Shown here piece after piece: positions 1-5,698 of a stretch of 7,791 bases of DNA. Source of the stretch: Akkermansiaceae bacterium (GTDB taxonomy: Bacteria; Verrucomicrobiota; Verrucomicrobiia; Verrucomicrobiales; Akkermansiaceae); contig WTJZ01000115.1 in NCBI GenBank assembly GCA_011524615.1, positions 7,653-15,443 on the forward strand. Reading direction: 5' to 3'. Numbering within the stretch: position 1 is the stretch's first letter; every line of letters begins with the position of its first letter. Position numbers and translations under genes: made by a program. Under the pieces are notes generated by a model that searched no databases, was not told the DNA's origin, and saw only the letters and a program-made list of their open reading frames with translations.

Positions 1-785
1 GCCAGATACTCGGCCACTCCCTCCGTAAACCAACCGCGGGAACCTTCAGCATAATACGGTCGGTCTGTCAGACTATGGACGATCTCATGCGAGAGTGTCT
101 TATTGGACCCATCATAGTCGACCGTGTAACGAGACCCTGACTTCTTCACTCCCACGCTGGTGAGAGGCACCATCACCACATCTGCACGGGACATGAAGAC
201 CCCTGCAGACCCCTCAGGTCCTCCATTGATATGATAGTCCTGGAGTTCCCCAAATAGTAGAATCTTATGCCGTTGCTCCTCCTGTGTACGTGCCATCGAG
301 AGCGGGGTCGCCGCGATATAGGCATGAGTAGACTCGAAGTACCAAGCAAACTTCTTCACGAGCGACTTCGTAAGCTCCACGTCACTATGGAACTCAAAGT
401 GGGGGCTCAGATAGACATAGGGATGATCGGCGCTCTGACTCGTAGTTGCCTCGATCTCAAAGGACTTAGAATCGGTCTTCACACTACTCGGCCACGGTTC
501 ATCCCAGTTCTCCCAAGTGGCCTTTGAACGACCAGCCCCTCTTCCCTCAGACTTCTCTTGCACAGACTCCCGCAGATACGCTTGATCCTTCTCGGAAAGT
601 TGTTGCACCTTAAGCTGGAGTTGCTTTCCCCCAGACATCTCTAGCGTCACAACCTCGCCCTCGTAGCTGACTAACTCTGCCTCAATCTGTGACCCCACCG
701 CACTGGTCCATACTCGCCCAGCTCCTGAGAGCACTCCTCCGCTGAGCACCGCTAACACGATAGCTAATTCCTTCATAGCACTCAT
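1..785 (-). CDS. Exported SHD1-domain HExxH metallopeptidase (C-terminus outside window)
   Basis: Partial gene: 261 codons are readable before the window edge. Residues 1-22 form a likely signal peptide (Lys5, then a hydrophobic core rich in Leu, Val and Ala), so the product should leave the cytoplasm. Residues about 24-72 match an SHD1-like domain: an R-x-W-T-S opening, an I-E-A-E-L-V strand, and the closing L-S-E-K-D-Q-A-Y-L. Such domains are common in Verrucomicrobia and Planctomycetes secreted proteins. Near the edge lies HEIVH (His233, Glu234, His237), followed 18 residues after His237 by FTEGVAEY, where Glu255 is the probable third zinc ligand, as in gluzincin (peptidase MA-like) enzymes. 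The start at 785 is supported by GAGGG five bases upstream; an in-frame ATG at 776 is the alternative. Protease function is inferred from motifs; substrate is unknown. Confidence 0.82.
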   Translation of the reverse strand, partial: MSAMKELAIVLAVLSGGVLSGAGRVWTSAVGSQIEAELVSYEGEVVTLEMSGGKQLQLKVQQLSEKDQAYLRESVQEKSEGRGAGRSKATWENWDEPWPSSVKTDSKSFEIEATTSQSADHPYVYLSPHFEFHSDVELTKSLVKKFAWYFESTHAYIAATPLSMARTQEEQRHKILLFGELQDYHINGGPEGSAGVFMSRADVVMVPLTSVGVKKSGSRYTVDYDGSNKTLSHEIVHSLTDRPYYAEGSRGWFTEGVAEYL

Positions 786-790
786 AGTTG

Positions 791-795
791 CCCTC
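791..795 (-). promoter_or_regulatory. Ribosome binding site of the metallopeptidase gene
   Basis: On the minus strand GAGGG lies five bases before the ATG at 785. It favours that start over the in-frame ATG three codons later, for which the spacing would be 14 bases. Confidence 0.6.
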
Positions 796-836
796 ATTTA
801 GCATAGATAGCAACCTCTTTTATACATATCCCGCTA

Positions 837-862
837 ATGACGTCATCTAGATGTCTGCAGAC
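837..862. repeat. Three overlapping 10-bp palindromes, candidate operator cluster
   Basis: Three perfect inverted repeats lie end to end: ATGACGTCAT (837-846), CATCTAGATG (844-853) and GTCTGCAGAC (853-862). They sit 52-77 bases upstream of the metallopeptidase start in the 121-base gap after the 202-residue gene. I see no U-run beside them, so they are not a standard terminator. Binding of dimeric regulators is an inference; no regulator gene is visible here. Confidence 0.45.
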
Positions 863-906
863 TGAGCGGAGCATAATGAACGAGACCTACCGCCCCCATC
901 CCAGCT

Positions 907-1515
907 CTACATGAAGGCTAACACAGACTGATGTTGTTTACTCGCTAGGGCTCCCTCATAGAGCATCACCCACACCTGTCGCTCGCGACAAAAGGCATGA
1001 CTCTCATCAGCACAAACCTCCCCGCATACCGACGCCCTCTCCAAGCTAATGTCCAAAAAGGGAGCAATCTGCTCTAACTCCTGCAATAACATCACACTAG
1101 AGCCCAAGATCCCACCCGTAATGTGCTCATCGATGAGAGGTGCGGAAAAGTCTAAGGGAACATAATACCCCTCCGCATCCGAATGACATAACAGATGGGA
1201 GTCCAGCATCATGTAGGCTTCTTCCACGATGCATTCCTCCTCCTCACTCATCTGATCCCCGACCAGTGGAGTCACCTCTAATCCTGCCCTCATCAGAGCA
1301 TAGATCCGTCTCAGGTAATGTAAGTAGGAATAGGGAATGCTGCATAATCCTCTATGATGAACCTTCCCAATAATCTCAGGTTCCACGTGATAGCCTACTC
1401 CATGCCGCTGAAGCACCACATTAACCTTCTCCATTTCTTCACGAAACCACCTTGCCCCCTCTCCATCACTTAAGATAAGCTCTGCTAGCCCCCCTACTAC
1501 CACTGATAATCCCAT
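907..1515 (-). CDS. Conserved-looking cytosolic protein of unknown function (202 aa)
   Basis: I cannot assign a function. The protein has no signal peptide or membrane segment. Its opening (MGLSVVVGGLAEL) followed by a W-F-R-E-E segment, the central L-L-C-H-S-D-A-E-G-Y-Y-V-P block (residues 108-120) and G-G-I-L-G-S-S (134-140) remind me of hypothetical proteins I associate with actinobacteria, where the same Cys-His-Ser-Asp and Gly-Tyr-Tyr-Val-Pro core occurs; this is recollection, not a search. The last 45 residues hold several Cys (Cys164, Cys168, Cys176). The ATG at 1515 has no Shine-Dalgarno sequence and directly follows seven T residues on the coding strand; a short ORF in another frame overlaps the start and carries the strong ribosome binding site. 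The stop is followed by no obvious terminator, so readthrough towards the metallopeptidase gene is possible. Confidence 0.75.
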   Translation of the reverse strand: MGLSVVVGGLAELILSDGEGARWFREEMEKVNVVLQRHGVGYHVEPEIIGKVHHRGLCSIPYSYLHYLRRIYALMRAGLEVTPLVGDQMSEEEECIVEEAYMMLDSHLLCHSDAEGYYVPLDFSAPLIDEHITGGILGSSVMLLQELEQIAPFLDISLERASVCGEVCADESHAFCRERQVWVMLYEGALASKQHQSVLAFM

Positions 1516-1594
1516 AAAAAAACGCTAGAAAAGCGCTCCAGAGCCTATCAAGCGCAAAAGCATGGTTATGACAAATAATCAGGATATTCATCAT
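1466..1594 (-). other. Short overlapping leader ORF (42 codons) with strong ribosome binding site
   Basis: This ORF begins with two consecutive ATG codons (1594 and 1591) directly after GAGGAGGA, the best ribosome binding site in the window. It encodes a hydrophobic start (MMNILIICHNHAF), a hydrophobic stretch W-S-A-F-L-A-F-F-Y-G-I-I, and ends 50 bases inside the 202-residue gene. It could be a leader peptide that delivers ribosomes to the downstream start, the true N-terminus of that protein after frameshift or slippage, or chance. Loss of one T from the T7 run (plus-strand A run 1516-1522) would fuse the first 26 codons in frame to the downstream Met. Confidence 0.3.
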
Positions 1595-1695
1595 TCCTCC
1601 TCGATTGATCAAAAATTTTTTCCTATATACGCATAATCGTTGATATGATTTATACTCAACCCACAAATTCTTAGTAAAAATATCATCTCCGTAAA
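1595..1695. other. Divergent AT-rich intergenic region
   Basis: This AT-rich stretch separates the leftward leader ORF/202-residue gene from the rightward 96-residue gene and so should hold both promoters. On the plus strand a TATACT (1651-1656) is a plausible -10 element about 40 bases before the start at 1696, but no good -35 lies upstream of it. On the minus strand TTGAGT and several TATA-like hexamers occur without a convincing pair. TTGATCAA next to A5T6 (about 1605-1621) is a local palindromic AT tract of uncertain meaning. Confidence 0.3.
1596..1602 (-). promoter_or_regulatory. Strong Shine-Dalgarno sequence of the leader ORF
   Basis: The minus strand reads GAGGAGG one base before the ATG at 1594 and four before the ATG at 1591, so the second ATG has the better spacing. 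No comparable site precedes the 202-residue gene at 1515. Confidence 0.55.
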
Positions 1696-1986
1696 ATGAA
1701 GACTCTAGCCCTCATTGAGAGCATCCAGTATATGGAGAGCTCGGATTTACTCCTCATCAGATTTCATGGTATTGAGAGTCTCCATATCGTTGATCACGCC
1801 AGTGACTCCATTCGGGCTATCAAAGAATCAAGTCACCCTCGGACGACGATCTGGCGAGATCTCTCATATAGTTCTAGCACGCTCATCCTACCACACATTG
1901 CGCTCACCCTCACTGCAGATCAACTCTATGACCTGGTCTATAAACAAAAAGCAGGCGCCCCACGAGATAGTGAACGCCTGATCTAA
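1696..1986 (+). CDS. Hypothetical 96-residue protein
   Basis: I do not recognise this protein. It is a small soluble polypeptide without a signal peptide or transmembrane segment: alternating hydrophobic strands (D-L-L-L-I-R-F-H, L-I-L-P-H-I-A-L-T-L) suggest a small beta-rich fold, followed by a short helix (T-A-D-Q-L-Y-D-L-V-Y) and a polar tail. It is the only complete gene on the plus strand. No Shine-Dalgarno sequence precedes the ATG at 1696. A second frame over the same bases (1715-1981) is also open, but its product looks less protein-like, so I prefer this one. It is transcribed divergently from the 202-residue gene and convergently with the nitroreductase. Coding status is plausible, not proven. 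Confidence 0.5.
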   Translation: MKTLALIESIQYMESSDLLLIRFHGIESLHIVDHASDSIRAIKESSHPRTTIWRDLSYSSSTLILPHIALTLTADQLYDLVYKQKAGAPRDSERLI

Positions 1987-1991
1987 ATGCG

Positions 1992-2016
1992 TTGCCCCTA
2001 CGCAAACATGGGGCAA
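1992..2016. terminator. Shared hairpin between convergent genes, possible bidirectional terminator
   Basis: A perfect 7-bp stem (TTGCCCC 1992-1998 with GGGGCAA 2010-2016) with an 11-base loop lies 5 bases after the plus-strand stop at 1986 and 24 bases after the minus-strand stop at 2041. Neither side has a long U-run, so termination efficiency is doubtful. A competing hairpin (TGCGT 1988-1992 with ACGCA 2000-2004) overlaps the left arm and loop. Confidence 0.45.
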
Positions 2017-2040
2017 ATCTTGAGCGTATACGATCCAGCA

Positions 2041-2667
2041 TTACCCCAGATCTCGGACCCACTCGGTAGAACGCTTCTCTCGAAGAGCTCCAGCCTTACG
2101 TACATGACCGTCATCGCTCATCTCTGGGTATTCGATAAAGATCGCCCCCATTAACCTCTCTCCCGTAGAAATCCCTAAATGATCAAAGAATGCCGGGGTG
2201 CGCAACACACCACCACTTGACCAGTAATTCCCCATCCCGTGCCCTGTGAGGAGGAGGAGTAAGTTCTGAGTCATCGCAGATGTGGCAGCGATGTGTTCCT
2301 CTTCGATCACTCGTTGCTTCTCTTCCTCCGCGCCAGGGAATTCTGGCAACCAAGTAATGAGCACGAGAGCCGAACAGGCAGCACAGAGCTGAGGGATCTT
2401 GGTCTTGTCTCCTAATTCCTCGCTTAAGTACGTCGCCAGTGCATTCGTCTGCTCATTCCAGAGGTGATAGGCACGCCATGGCTCCGCGATCTCCTTCGAT
2501 CGAGGATAATGAAAGGGTGCCATGCCGGCGGCTAAGACTGCCTCACGTACTTGGGCGTCACGAATCATAGCGACCTCAGTAGGAACTACTGTAGGCTCAT
2601 CTACTGTTCCTAACACCTTTACCGTCCGGCGCTCTCGAACTACTCTATAGAGGTCATCGATATTCAT
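2041..2667 (-). CDS. Nitroreductase family protein, YdjA-like
   Basis: This is a predicted FMN-dependent NAD(P)H oxidoreductase of the compact nitroreductase fold; the in vivo substrate cannot be read from sequence. With the ATG at 2667 as start the product has 208 residues, normal to slightly long for the family. Residues 12-19 (E-R-R-T-V-K-V-L) match the N-terminal R-R-S/T-x-R phosphate-binding motif for FMN. E-P-W-R (62-65) corresponds to the Q-P-W-R/H-F segment, and G-M-G-N-Y-W-S-S-G-G (144-153) to the G-x-G-x-x-W-x-x-G segment typical of the YdjA branch, followed by G-A-I-F-I-E-Y-P. A GTG codon lies immediately before the ATG, but it overlaps the AGGAG ribosome binding site, so the ATG is preferred. 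The gene is separated from the upstream LOG gene by 55 bases and a terminator, so it is probably transcribed alone. Confidence 0.88.
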   Translation of the reverse strand: MNIDDLYRVVRERRTVKVLGTVDEPTVVPTEVAMIRDAQVREAVLAAGMAPFHYPRSKEIAEPWRAYHLWNEQTNALATYLSEELGDKTKIPQLCAACSALVLITWLPEFPGAEEEKQRVIEEEHIAATSAMTQNLLLLLTGHGMGNYWSSGGVLRTPAFFDHLGISTGERLMGAIFIEYPEMSDDGHVRKAGALREKRSTEWVRDLG

Positions 2668-2704
2668 CACTCCTGACTACGGGCTCAGGCTCGAACATGC
2701 ACGC

Positions 2705-2729
2705 AAAAAAGACCTCTCATCTCTAGAGG
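2705..2729 (-). terminator. Rho-independent terminator of the AAA+/LOG operon
   Basis: On the minus strand CCTCT (2729-2725) pairs with AGAGG (2717-2713) around a 7-base loop, followed by TCTTTTTT. The 5' arm covers the last codon, and the TAG stop (2725-2723) lies at the arm/loop junction, so a terminating ribosome would compete with hairpin formation. The stem is short (5 bp), but the U-run is good. Confidence 0.7.
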
Positions 2730-3841
2730 ACTGGAGGGTGCTCCTTAATGAAGGCGCATACCTCGTCGACCTCATCCGTGAGCAACATATAGTCCTCATA
2801 CTTCTTGCCTGTCGCCTGACGCTTGAGACAATCGAAGATGAGCGTATCATCTGAGAAGTGCTTCTTACCGAGGAAGACCATCGGACTCACGAAGTCAAAG
2901 GTGCGATAGTGATTCTGTGTCGCATCCATGAATACCTCTTGCGTCGTACCAGCGCTACCAGGAGAGAAGATCACCCCATAGAGAGACACCGCCAATAACC
3001 CATCCTCTCGGAGACTGTTAGAGAAGTACTTAGCGATCTGGAGGGAAAAGAGGTTCGACGGCTCATGTCCGTAGAACCAAGTCGGAATCGCGAGACTAGA
3101 AGTGCCATGAGGGTAATCATTGACGACGGCTACTGCGAGACGTGAGTACCCCTCGTCCTTGTAGGTAGGAGCTTGCTTCAGACGGTCAATCGCGTCGAGT
3201 AAGTCCTGTTCCTCGTAATGAGCAAAGTAGGCGCCTAGGTTCCCCGCCTCCATCATGCCTGGCCCACCACCTGTGGCGATGTAGTACCCTTCCTTAGTCA
3301 GGCGTCGCGCCATGAGCGCCACCTTTGCGTAATATGGATCTGTACGTGGAGTAGAGTGTCCGCCCATGATTCCGATCACCTTCTTCTTACCATCTCGCTC
3401 CGTTCTCCCCTCTAACAGGTCATTCAGAGCATCATCGATCGCATGGTCGTGGAGTCGCATGGCCAATGACTCCATCACACTGACTCCCTCCCGACCGTAT
3501 TTCTCAAAGTGATTATAGATCTCTAGATCCTTACTATTATCCTCATCAGGACTCCACCCCTGCATCAGTTCCTGACGTGAATACAGTAGGCCTCGATACG
3601 GCTTATAGGGTAAGTGCGGTAATTTCGGGAATATGAGAGCTCCCTTTTCGATCAACTCGTAGGCATTAAACCCTTCCGGAAAGGTACATCCCAGGAACAC
3701 AGTGTTATCACATTCTACTTCAGAAAAGTCTAATTGCGAGAGATCCAGCCCCTGTATGACTGAGTGGCTCAAGTTGTTACCTTGTCTTGATAATACGGCG
3801 CGGGTGTCGATCTCTCTTAGTCTTCTCTGTCTCTCTATCAT
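2723..3841 (-). CDS. LOG-family Rossmann nucleotide-binding protein with pentapeptide-like N-terminus
   Basis: The 372-residue product belongs to the LOG/TIGR00730-like Rossmann fold group. Characterised members cleave nucleoside 5'-monophosphates to free base and ribose 5-phosphate; the substrate here is unknown. Motifs are G-I-M-G-G-H-S-T (157-164), A-T-G-G-G-P-G-M-M-E-A-G-N (189-201) and S-P-G-S-A-G-T-T-Q-E (293-302). The last replaces the usual P-G-G-x-G-T-x-x-E by P-G-S-A-G-T-x-x-E. Residues 24-54 carry Leu, Ile, Leu, Phe, Cys, Phe, Phe at exact five-residue intervals (24, 29, 34, 39, 44, 49, 54), as in pentapeptide repeats. A helical linker (about 85-145) precedes the core. The protein is longer than minimal LOG enzymes (about 190 residues). 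Its start has AGAGGG three bases upstream and lies 10 bases after the AAA+ stop codon, implying co-transcription and possibly coupled translation. Confidence 0.88.
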   Translation of the reverse strand: MIERQRRLREIDTRAVLSRQGNNLSHSVIQGLDLSQLDFSEVECDNTVFLGCTFPEGFNAYELIEKGALIFPKLPHLPYKPYRGLLYSRQELMQGWSPDEDNSKDLEIYNHFEKYGREGVSVMESLAMRLHDHAIDDALNDLLEGRTERDGKKKVIGIMGGHSTPRTDPYYAKVALMARRLTKEGYYIATGGGPGMMEAGNLGAYFAHYEEQDLLDAIDRLKQAPTYKDEGYSRLAVAVVNDYPHGTSSLAIPTWFYGHEPSNLFSLQIAKYFSNSLREDGLLAVSLYGVIFSPGSAGTTQEVFMDATQNHYRTFDFVSPMVFLGKKHFSDDTLIFDCLKRQATGKKYEDYMLLTDEVDEVCAFIKEHPPVL

Positions 3842-3851
3842 GCACCCTCTA

Positions 3852-5513
3852 TTATTTACGAATATTTATATATGGCAATGCCTTATCTGGAATAAATTGC
3901 TTATCCGTTGCCTCCTTGGCTGCCAGACTCATCTGCTGGCTAATGATCGCAGGGTCAATCGCGGGTCGATATTCCTTCAGAGAGTGCGTGATCGCCTGCT
4001 CTACCGTAACCCCTCCGAGGGTAAAGGTACGGTACGCCTTCACGCTGAGAGCCTCCGCCGCTCCTGGTGTTAAGAGATCTGGGATCCGTTTTTGCACCGC
4101 AGACTTTGAGACCGCATCGACTACGAGCCCGCGTTTCTTACAGAGAGCCAGCAATAGAGCCAAGCCCTCCTCCTTAGTCAGAGTTGGGAAGATTGGAATC
4201 TTCACATCGATCCGCCCAGGACGCTTAAGGTCCACTTCGATCAAGTCTGGACGACTTGACGCCAACACCCACAGCAACTTCCCTCGATTCTTAGTATCTG
4301 ACATCTTCTTAGCCAGCATCGAGTACACCCTAGAGGACACTCCAGAGTCTGAGGAACTAGCCGCACGCCCTCCCAGAGCCTGATCCGCCTCATCGACAAA
4401 GACGATACAACGCCCTAGCGCGTGCAGTAGAGAGAAGATCTTTTCTAGATTTGCCTCCGTACTGCCAACCCATCGGTCGCGGAAGTTCCTCAGAGTCACC
4501 ACCGGAACACCTGCCTCACCAGCCAGACACTCAGCCAAATAGGTCTTACCTGTACCCACTGGACCGCAGAAGAGGTACCCCATCGGCAGAGCCTGAGTAT
4601 GCCCGTTCTTCCATAGCTCTAGATCCTGTCGGAGCCATTCCGCGATACGCTCTGCACCCACATAGTCATCCAGGTTACGCGTCGGCTCGACGAAGTCGAT
4701 CAACCCATCACACTCCGCCTCTACCAGCTCCTTCTTTAACTGAGAGAGGTCCTCATCCCGTAGCGCATCTCCAGAGTAGTGTCGCTGCTTGAGTAGTTGC
4801 TCGATCGCGCTAATCGTTGCCCCTCGTAGGCGACTCGCCGGTGACATCAAGTCTCCCGTAAAGTTCTCTAAGGCCTTGGAACACGTCGGCTCTAGTATCC
4901 TAATCGCGTCGCGTAACTCCTGCGCCTCCGGTAGTGGCACCTCTATCGAGCTAACCCTCGGGTTATTCGCGACCTGCGGGTGCAGCGTATGAACCTGATC
5001 ACTGAGCAAGAACGCAACCTGACCATGGTTCTGCATCGAGATATCAGAGGCCCACGAGCGTAAGATCGATGCAAGGGAGTTCAGCTCGTAGTTTAGCATA
5101 TTTGGCATCGCCGGCACGATCAGGTGGGCCTGCTTAATAATAATAGCAACCTTCGGGGTCTGTTCGCCCAACGCGCTCAAATTACGCATGTATAACAAGT
5201 ATTGCCCTAGAGTCCTAATCGCGGGTAATGCCATCGACGGAAGCGCGGCACTCTGCTCCTCCCCCTTCCACTGGACAAAGATCTCATGCCCCCGCTCGAT
5301 CCTGATGCCGTAACCTAGTTCATAAGACAAGACGACATCAAACCGTGGCAAGAGTACATCTGTCAGAAAGTCTTGTAAATGACCTAGAACCGCCCCCTCT
5401 CTGAGAGGTAGCACGAACTGATCATTGATATTACCATGTAGCAGGAAGCACCCTGTCGCTCCGCTCTCATACTCAGTAATGATCTGTTGTGCCCATGATA
5501 CTAGCTTCTCCAT
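3852..5513 (-). CDS. Tandem AAA+ ATPase, degenerate first module and active second module
   Basis: With the ATG at 5513 the product has 553 residues. The second half is a classical AAA+ domain: Walker A G-P-V-G-T-G-K-T (317-324), a pore-loop-like R-W-V-G (347-350), Walker B I-V-F-V-D-E-A-D (370-377) and the second region of homology L-K-R-P-G-R-I-D with Arg431 and Arg434 as finger candidates. Sensor 1 is S-S-R-P-D instead of the usual T-N-R-P-D. The first half (about 18-220) looks like an AAA+ core without catalytic residues: L-L-H-G-N-I-N-D in the Walker A position, V-A-I-I-I-K-Q-A-H in Walker B, and V-A-F-L-L-S-D in sensor 1. It probably assembles as a ring that remodels a protein; the partner is unknown. 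In-frame starts at TTG 5594 and ATG 5570 would add an unconserved-looking hydrophobic tail. It heads an operon with the LOG gene. Confidence 0.85.
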   Translation of the reverse strand: MEKLVSWAQQIITEYESGATGCFLLHGNINDQFVLPLREGAVLGHLQDFLTDVLLPRFDVVLSYELGYGIRIERGHEIFVQWKGEEQSAALPSMALPAIRTLGQYLLYMRNLSALGEQTPKVAIIIKQAHLIVPAMPNMLNYELNSLASILRSWASDISMQNHGQVAFLLSDQVHTLHPQVANNPRVSSIEVPLPEAQELRDAIRILEPTCSKALENFTGDLMSPASRLRGATISAIEQLLKQRHYSGDALRDEDLSQLKKELVEAECDGLIDFVEPTRNLDDYVGAERIAEWLRQDLELWKNGHTQALPMGYLFCGPVGTGKTYLAECLAGEAGVPVVTLRNFRDRWVGSTEANLEKIFSLLHALGRCIVFVDEADQALGGRAASSSDSGVSSRVYSMLAKKMSDTKNRGKLLWVLASSRPDLIEVDLKRPGRIDVKIPIFPTLTKEEGLALLLALCKKRGLVVDAVSKSAVQKRIPDLLTPGAAEALSVKAYRTFTLGGVTVEQAITHSLKEYRPAIDPAIISQQMSLAAKEATDKQFIPDKALPYINIRK

Positions 5514-5644
5514 GATCTCGTCATATTTCACCCTTCTGTGAATGGCAATGACAATCCACCAGAGCTCCATTACCACAAACGATGAGATCCGCAAAAATCA
5601 TCATCAATGTATCGCCCACCTTTCTAATCCCCTTTCCCTACTTC
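5514..5644. other. Upstream region of the AAA+/LOG operon
   Basis: These 131 bases lie between the AAA+ start at 5513 and the phosphatase terminator and should hold the operon promoter and leader. The reading frame stays open upstream to 5594, so the 5' part may be coding if TTG 5594 or ATG 5570 is the true start. No ideal Shine-Dalgarno sequence precedes any candidate; AGAAGG abuts an in-frame GTG at 5531. I see no confident -35/-10 pair. Confidence 0.3.
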
Positions 5645-5672
5645 AAAAAAAGGGGACATAACAGCTGCCCCT
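5645..5672 (-). terminator. Rho-independent terminator of the phosphatase gene
   Basis: On the minus strand AGGGGCA pairs with TG(T)CCCCT, a stem of seven pairs with one bulged U and a 7-base loop, followed by a T-run that includes the last stem base (plus-strand A run 5645-5651). It lies 26 bases after the phosphatase stop and insulates the AAA+/LOG operon from it. Confidence 0.82.
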
Positions 5673-5698
5673 ACTAGGAGAGCCCTGTCAGCAATAGT

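Noticed and set aside
267..527. 86-codon open frame on the plus strand
   Set aside because: It is antisense to the SHD1 metallopeptidase, which has a signal peptide, a domain and catalytic motifs.
1506..1535. Hairpin CGCT/AGCG followed by T7 as a terminator in front of the 202-residue gene
   Set aside because: Only four strong pairs plus wobbles, and it directly abuts the start codon, so it was treated as part of the slippery-run finding instead.
1952..1980. CAGGCG/CGCCTG inverted repeat at the end of the 96-residue gene
   Set aside because: The 17-base loop and lack of a U-run make a terminator unlikely; six paired bases can arise by chance.
1715..1981. Alternative 88-codon plus-strand frame over the 96-residue gene
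   Set aside because: Its composition is less balanced (Ser-rich, irregular), and the other frame covers the whole stretch up to the shared hairpin.
3787..4383. 198-codon open frame on the plus strand
   Set aside because: It lies entirely opposite the LOG and AAA+ genes, whose motifs are unmistakable; its product has no recognisable domain and is a shadow frame.
4451..4792. 113-codon open frame on the plus strand
   Set aside because: It is antisense to the AAA+ Walker A region and gives a Pro/Ser/Arg/His-rich product typical of spurious frames.
5514..5594. N-terminal extension of the AAA+ protein from a TTG codon
   Set aside because: The extra 27 residues contain a short hydrophobic patch, no ribosome binding site precedes the TTG, and family-like sequence begins near the ATG at 5513. 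It is kept only as an alternative.
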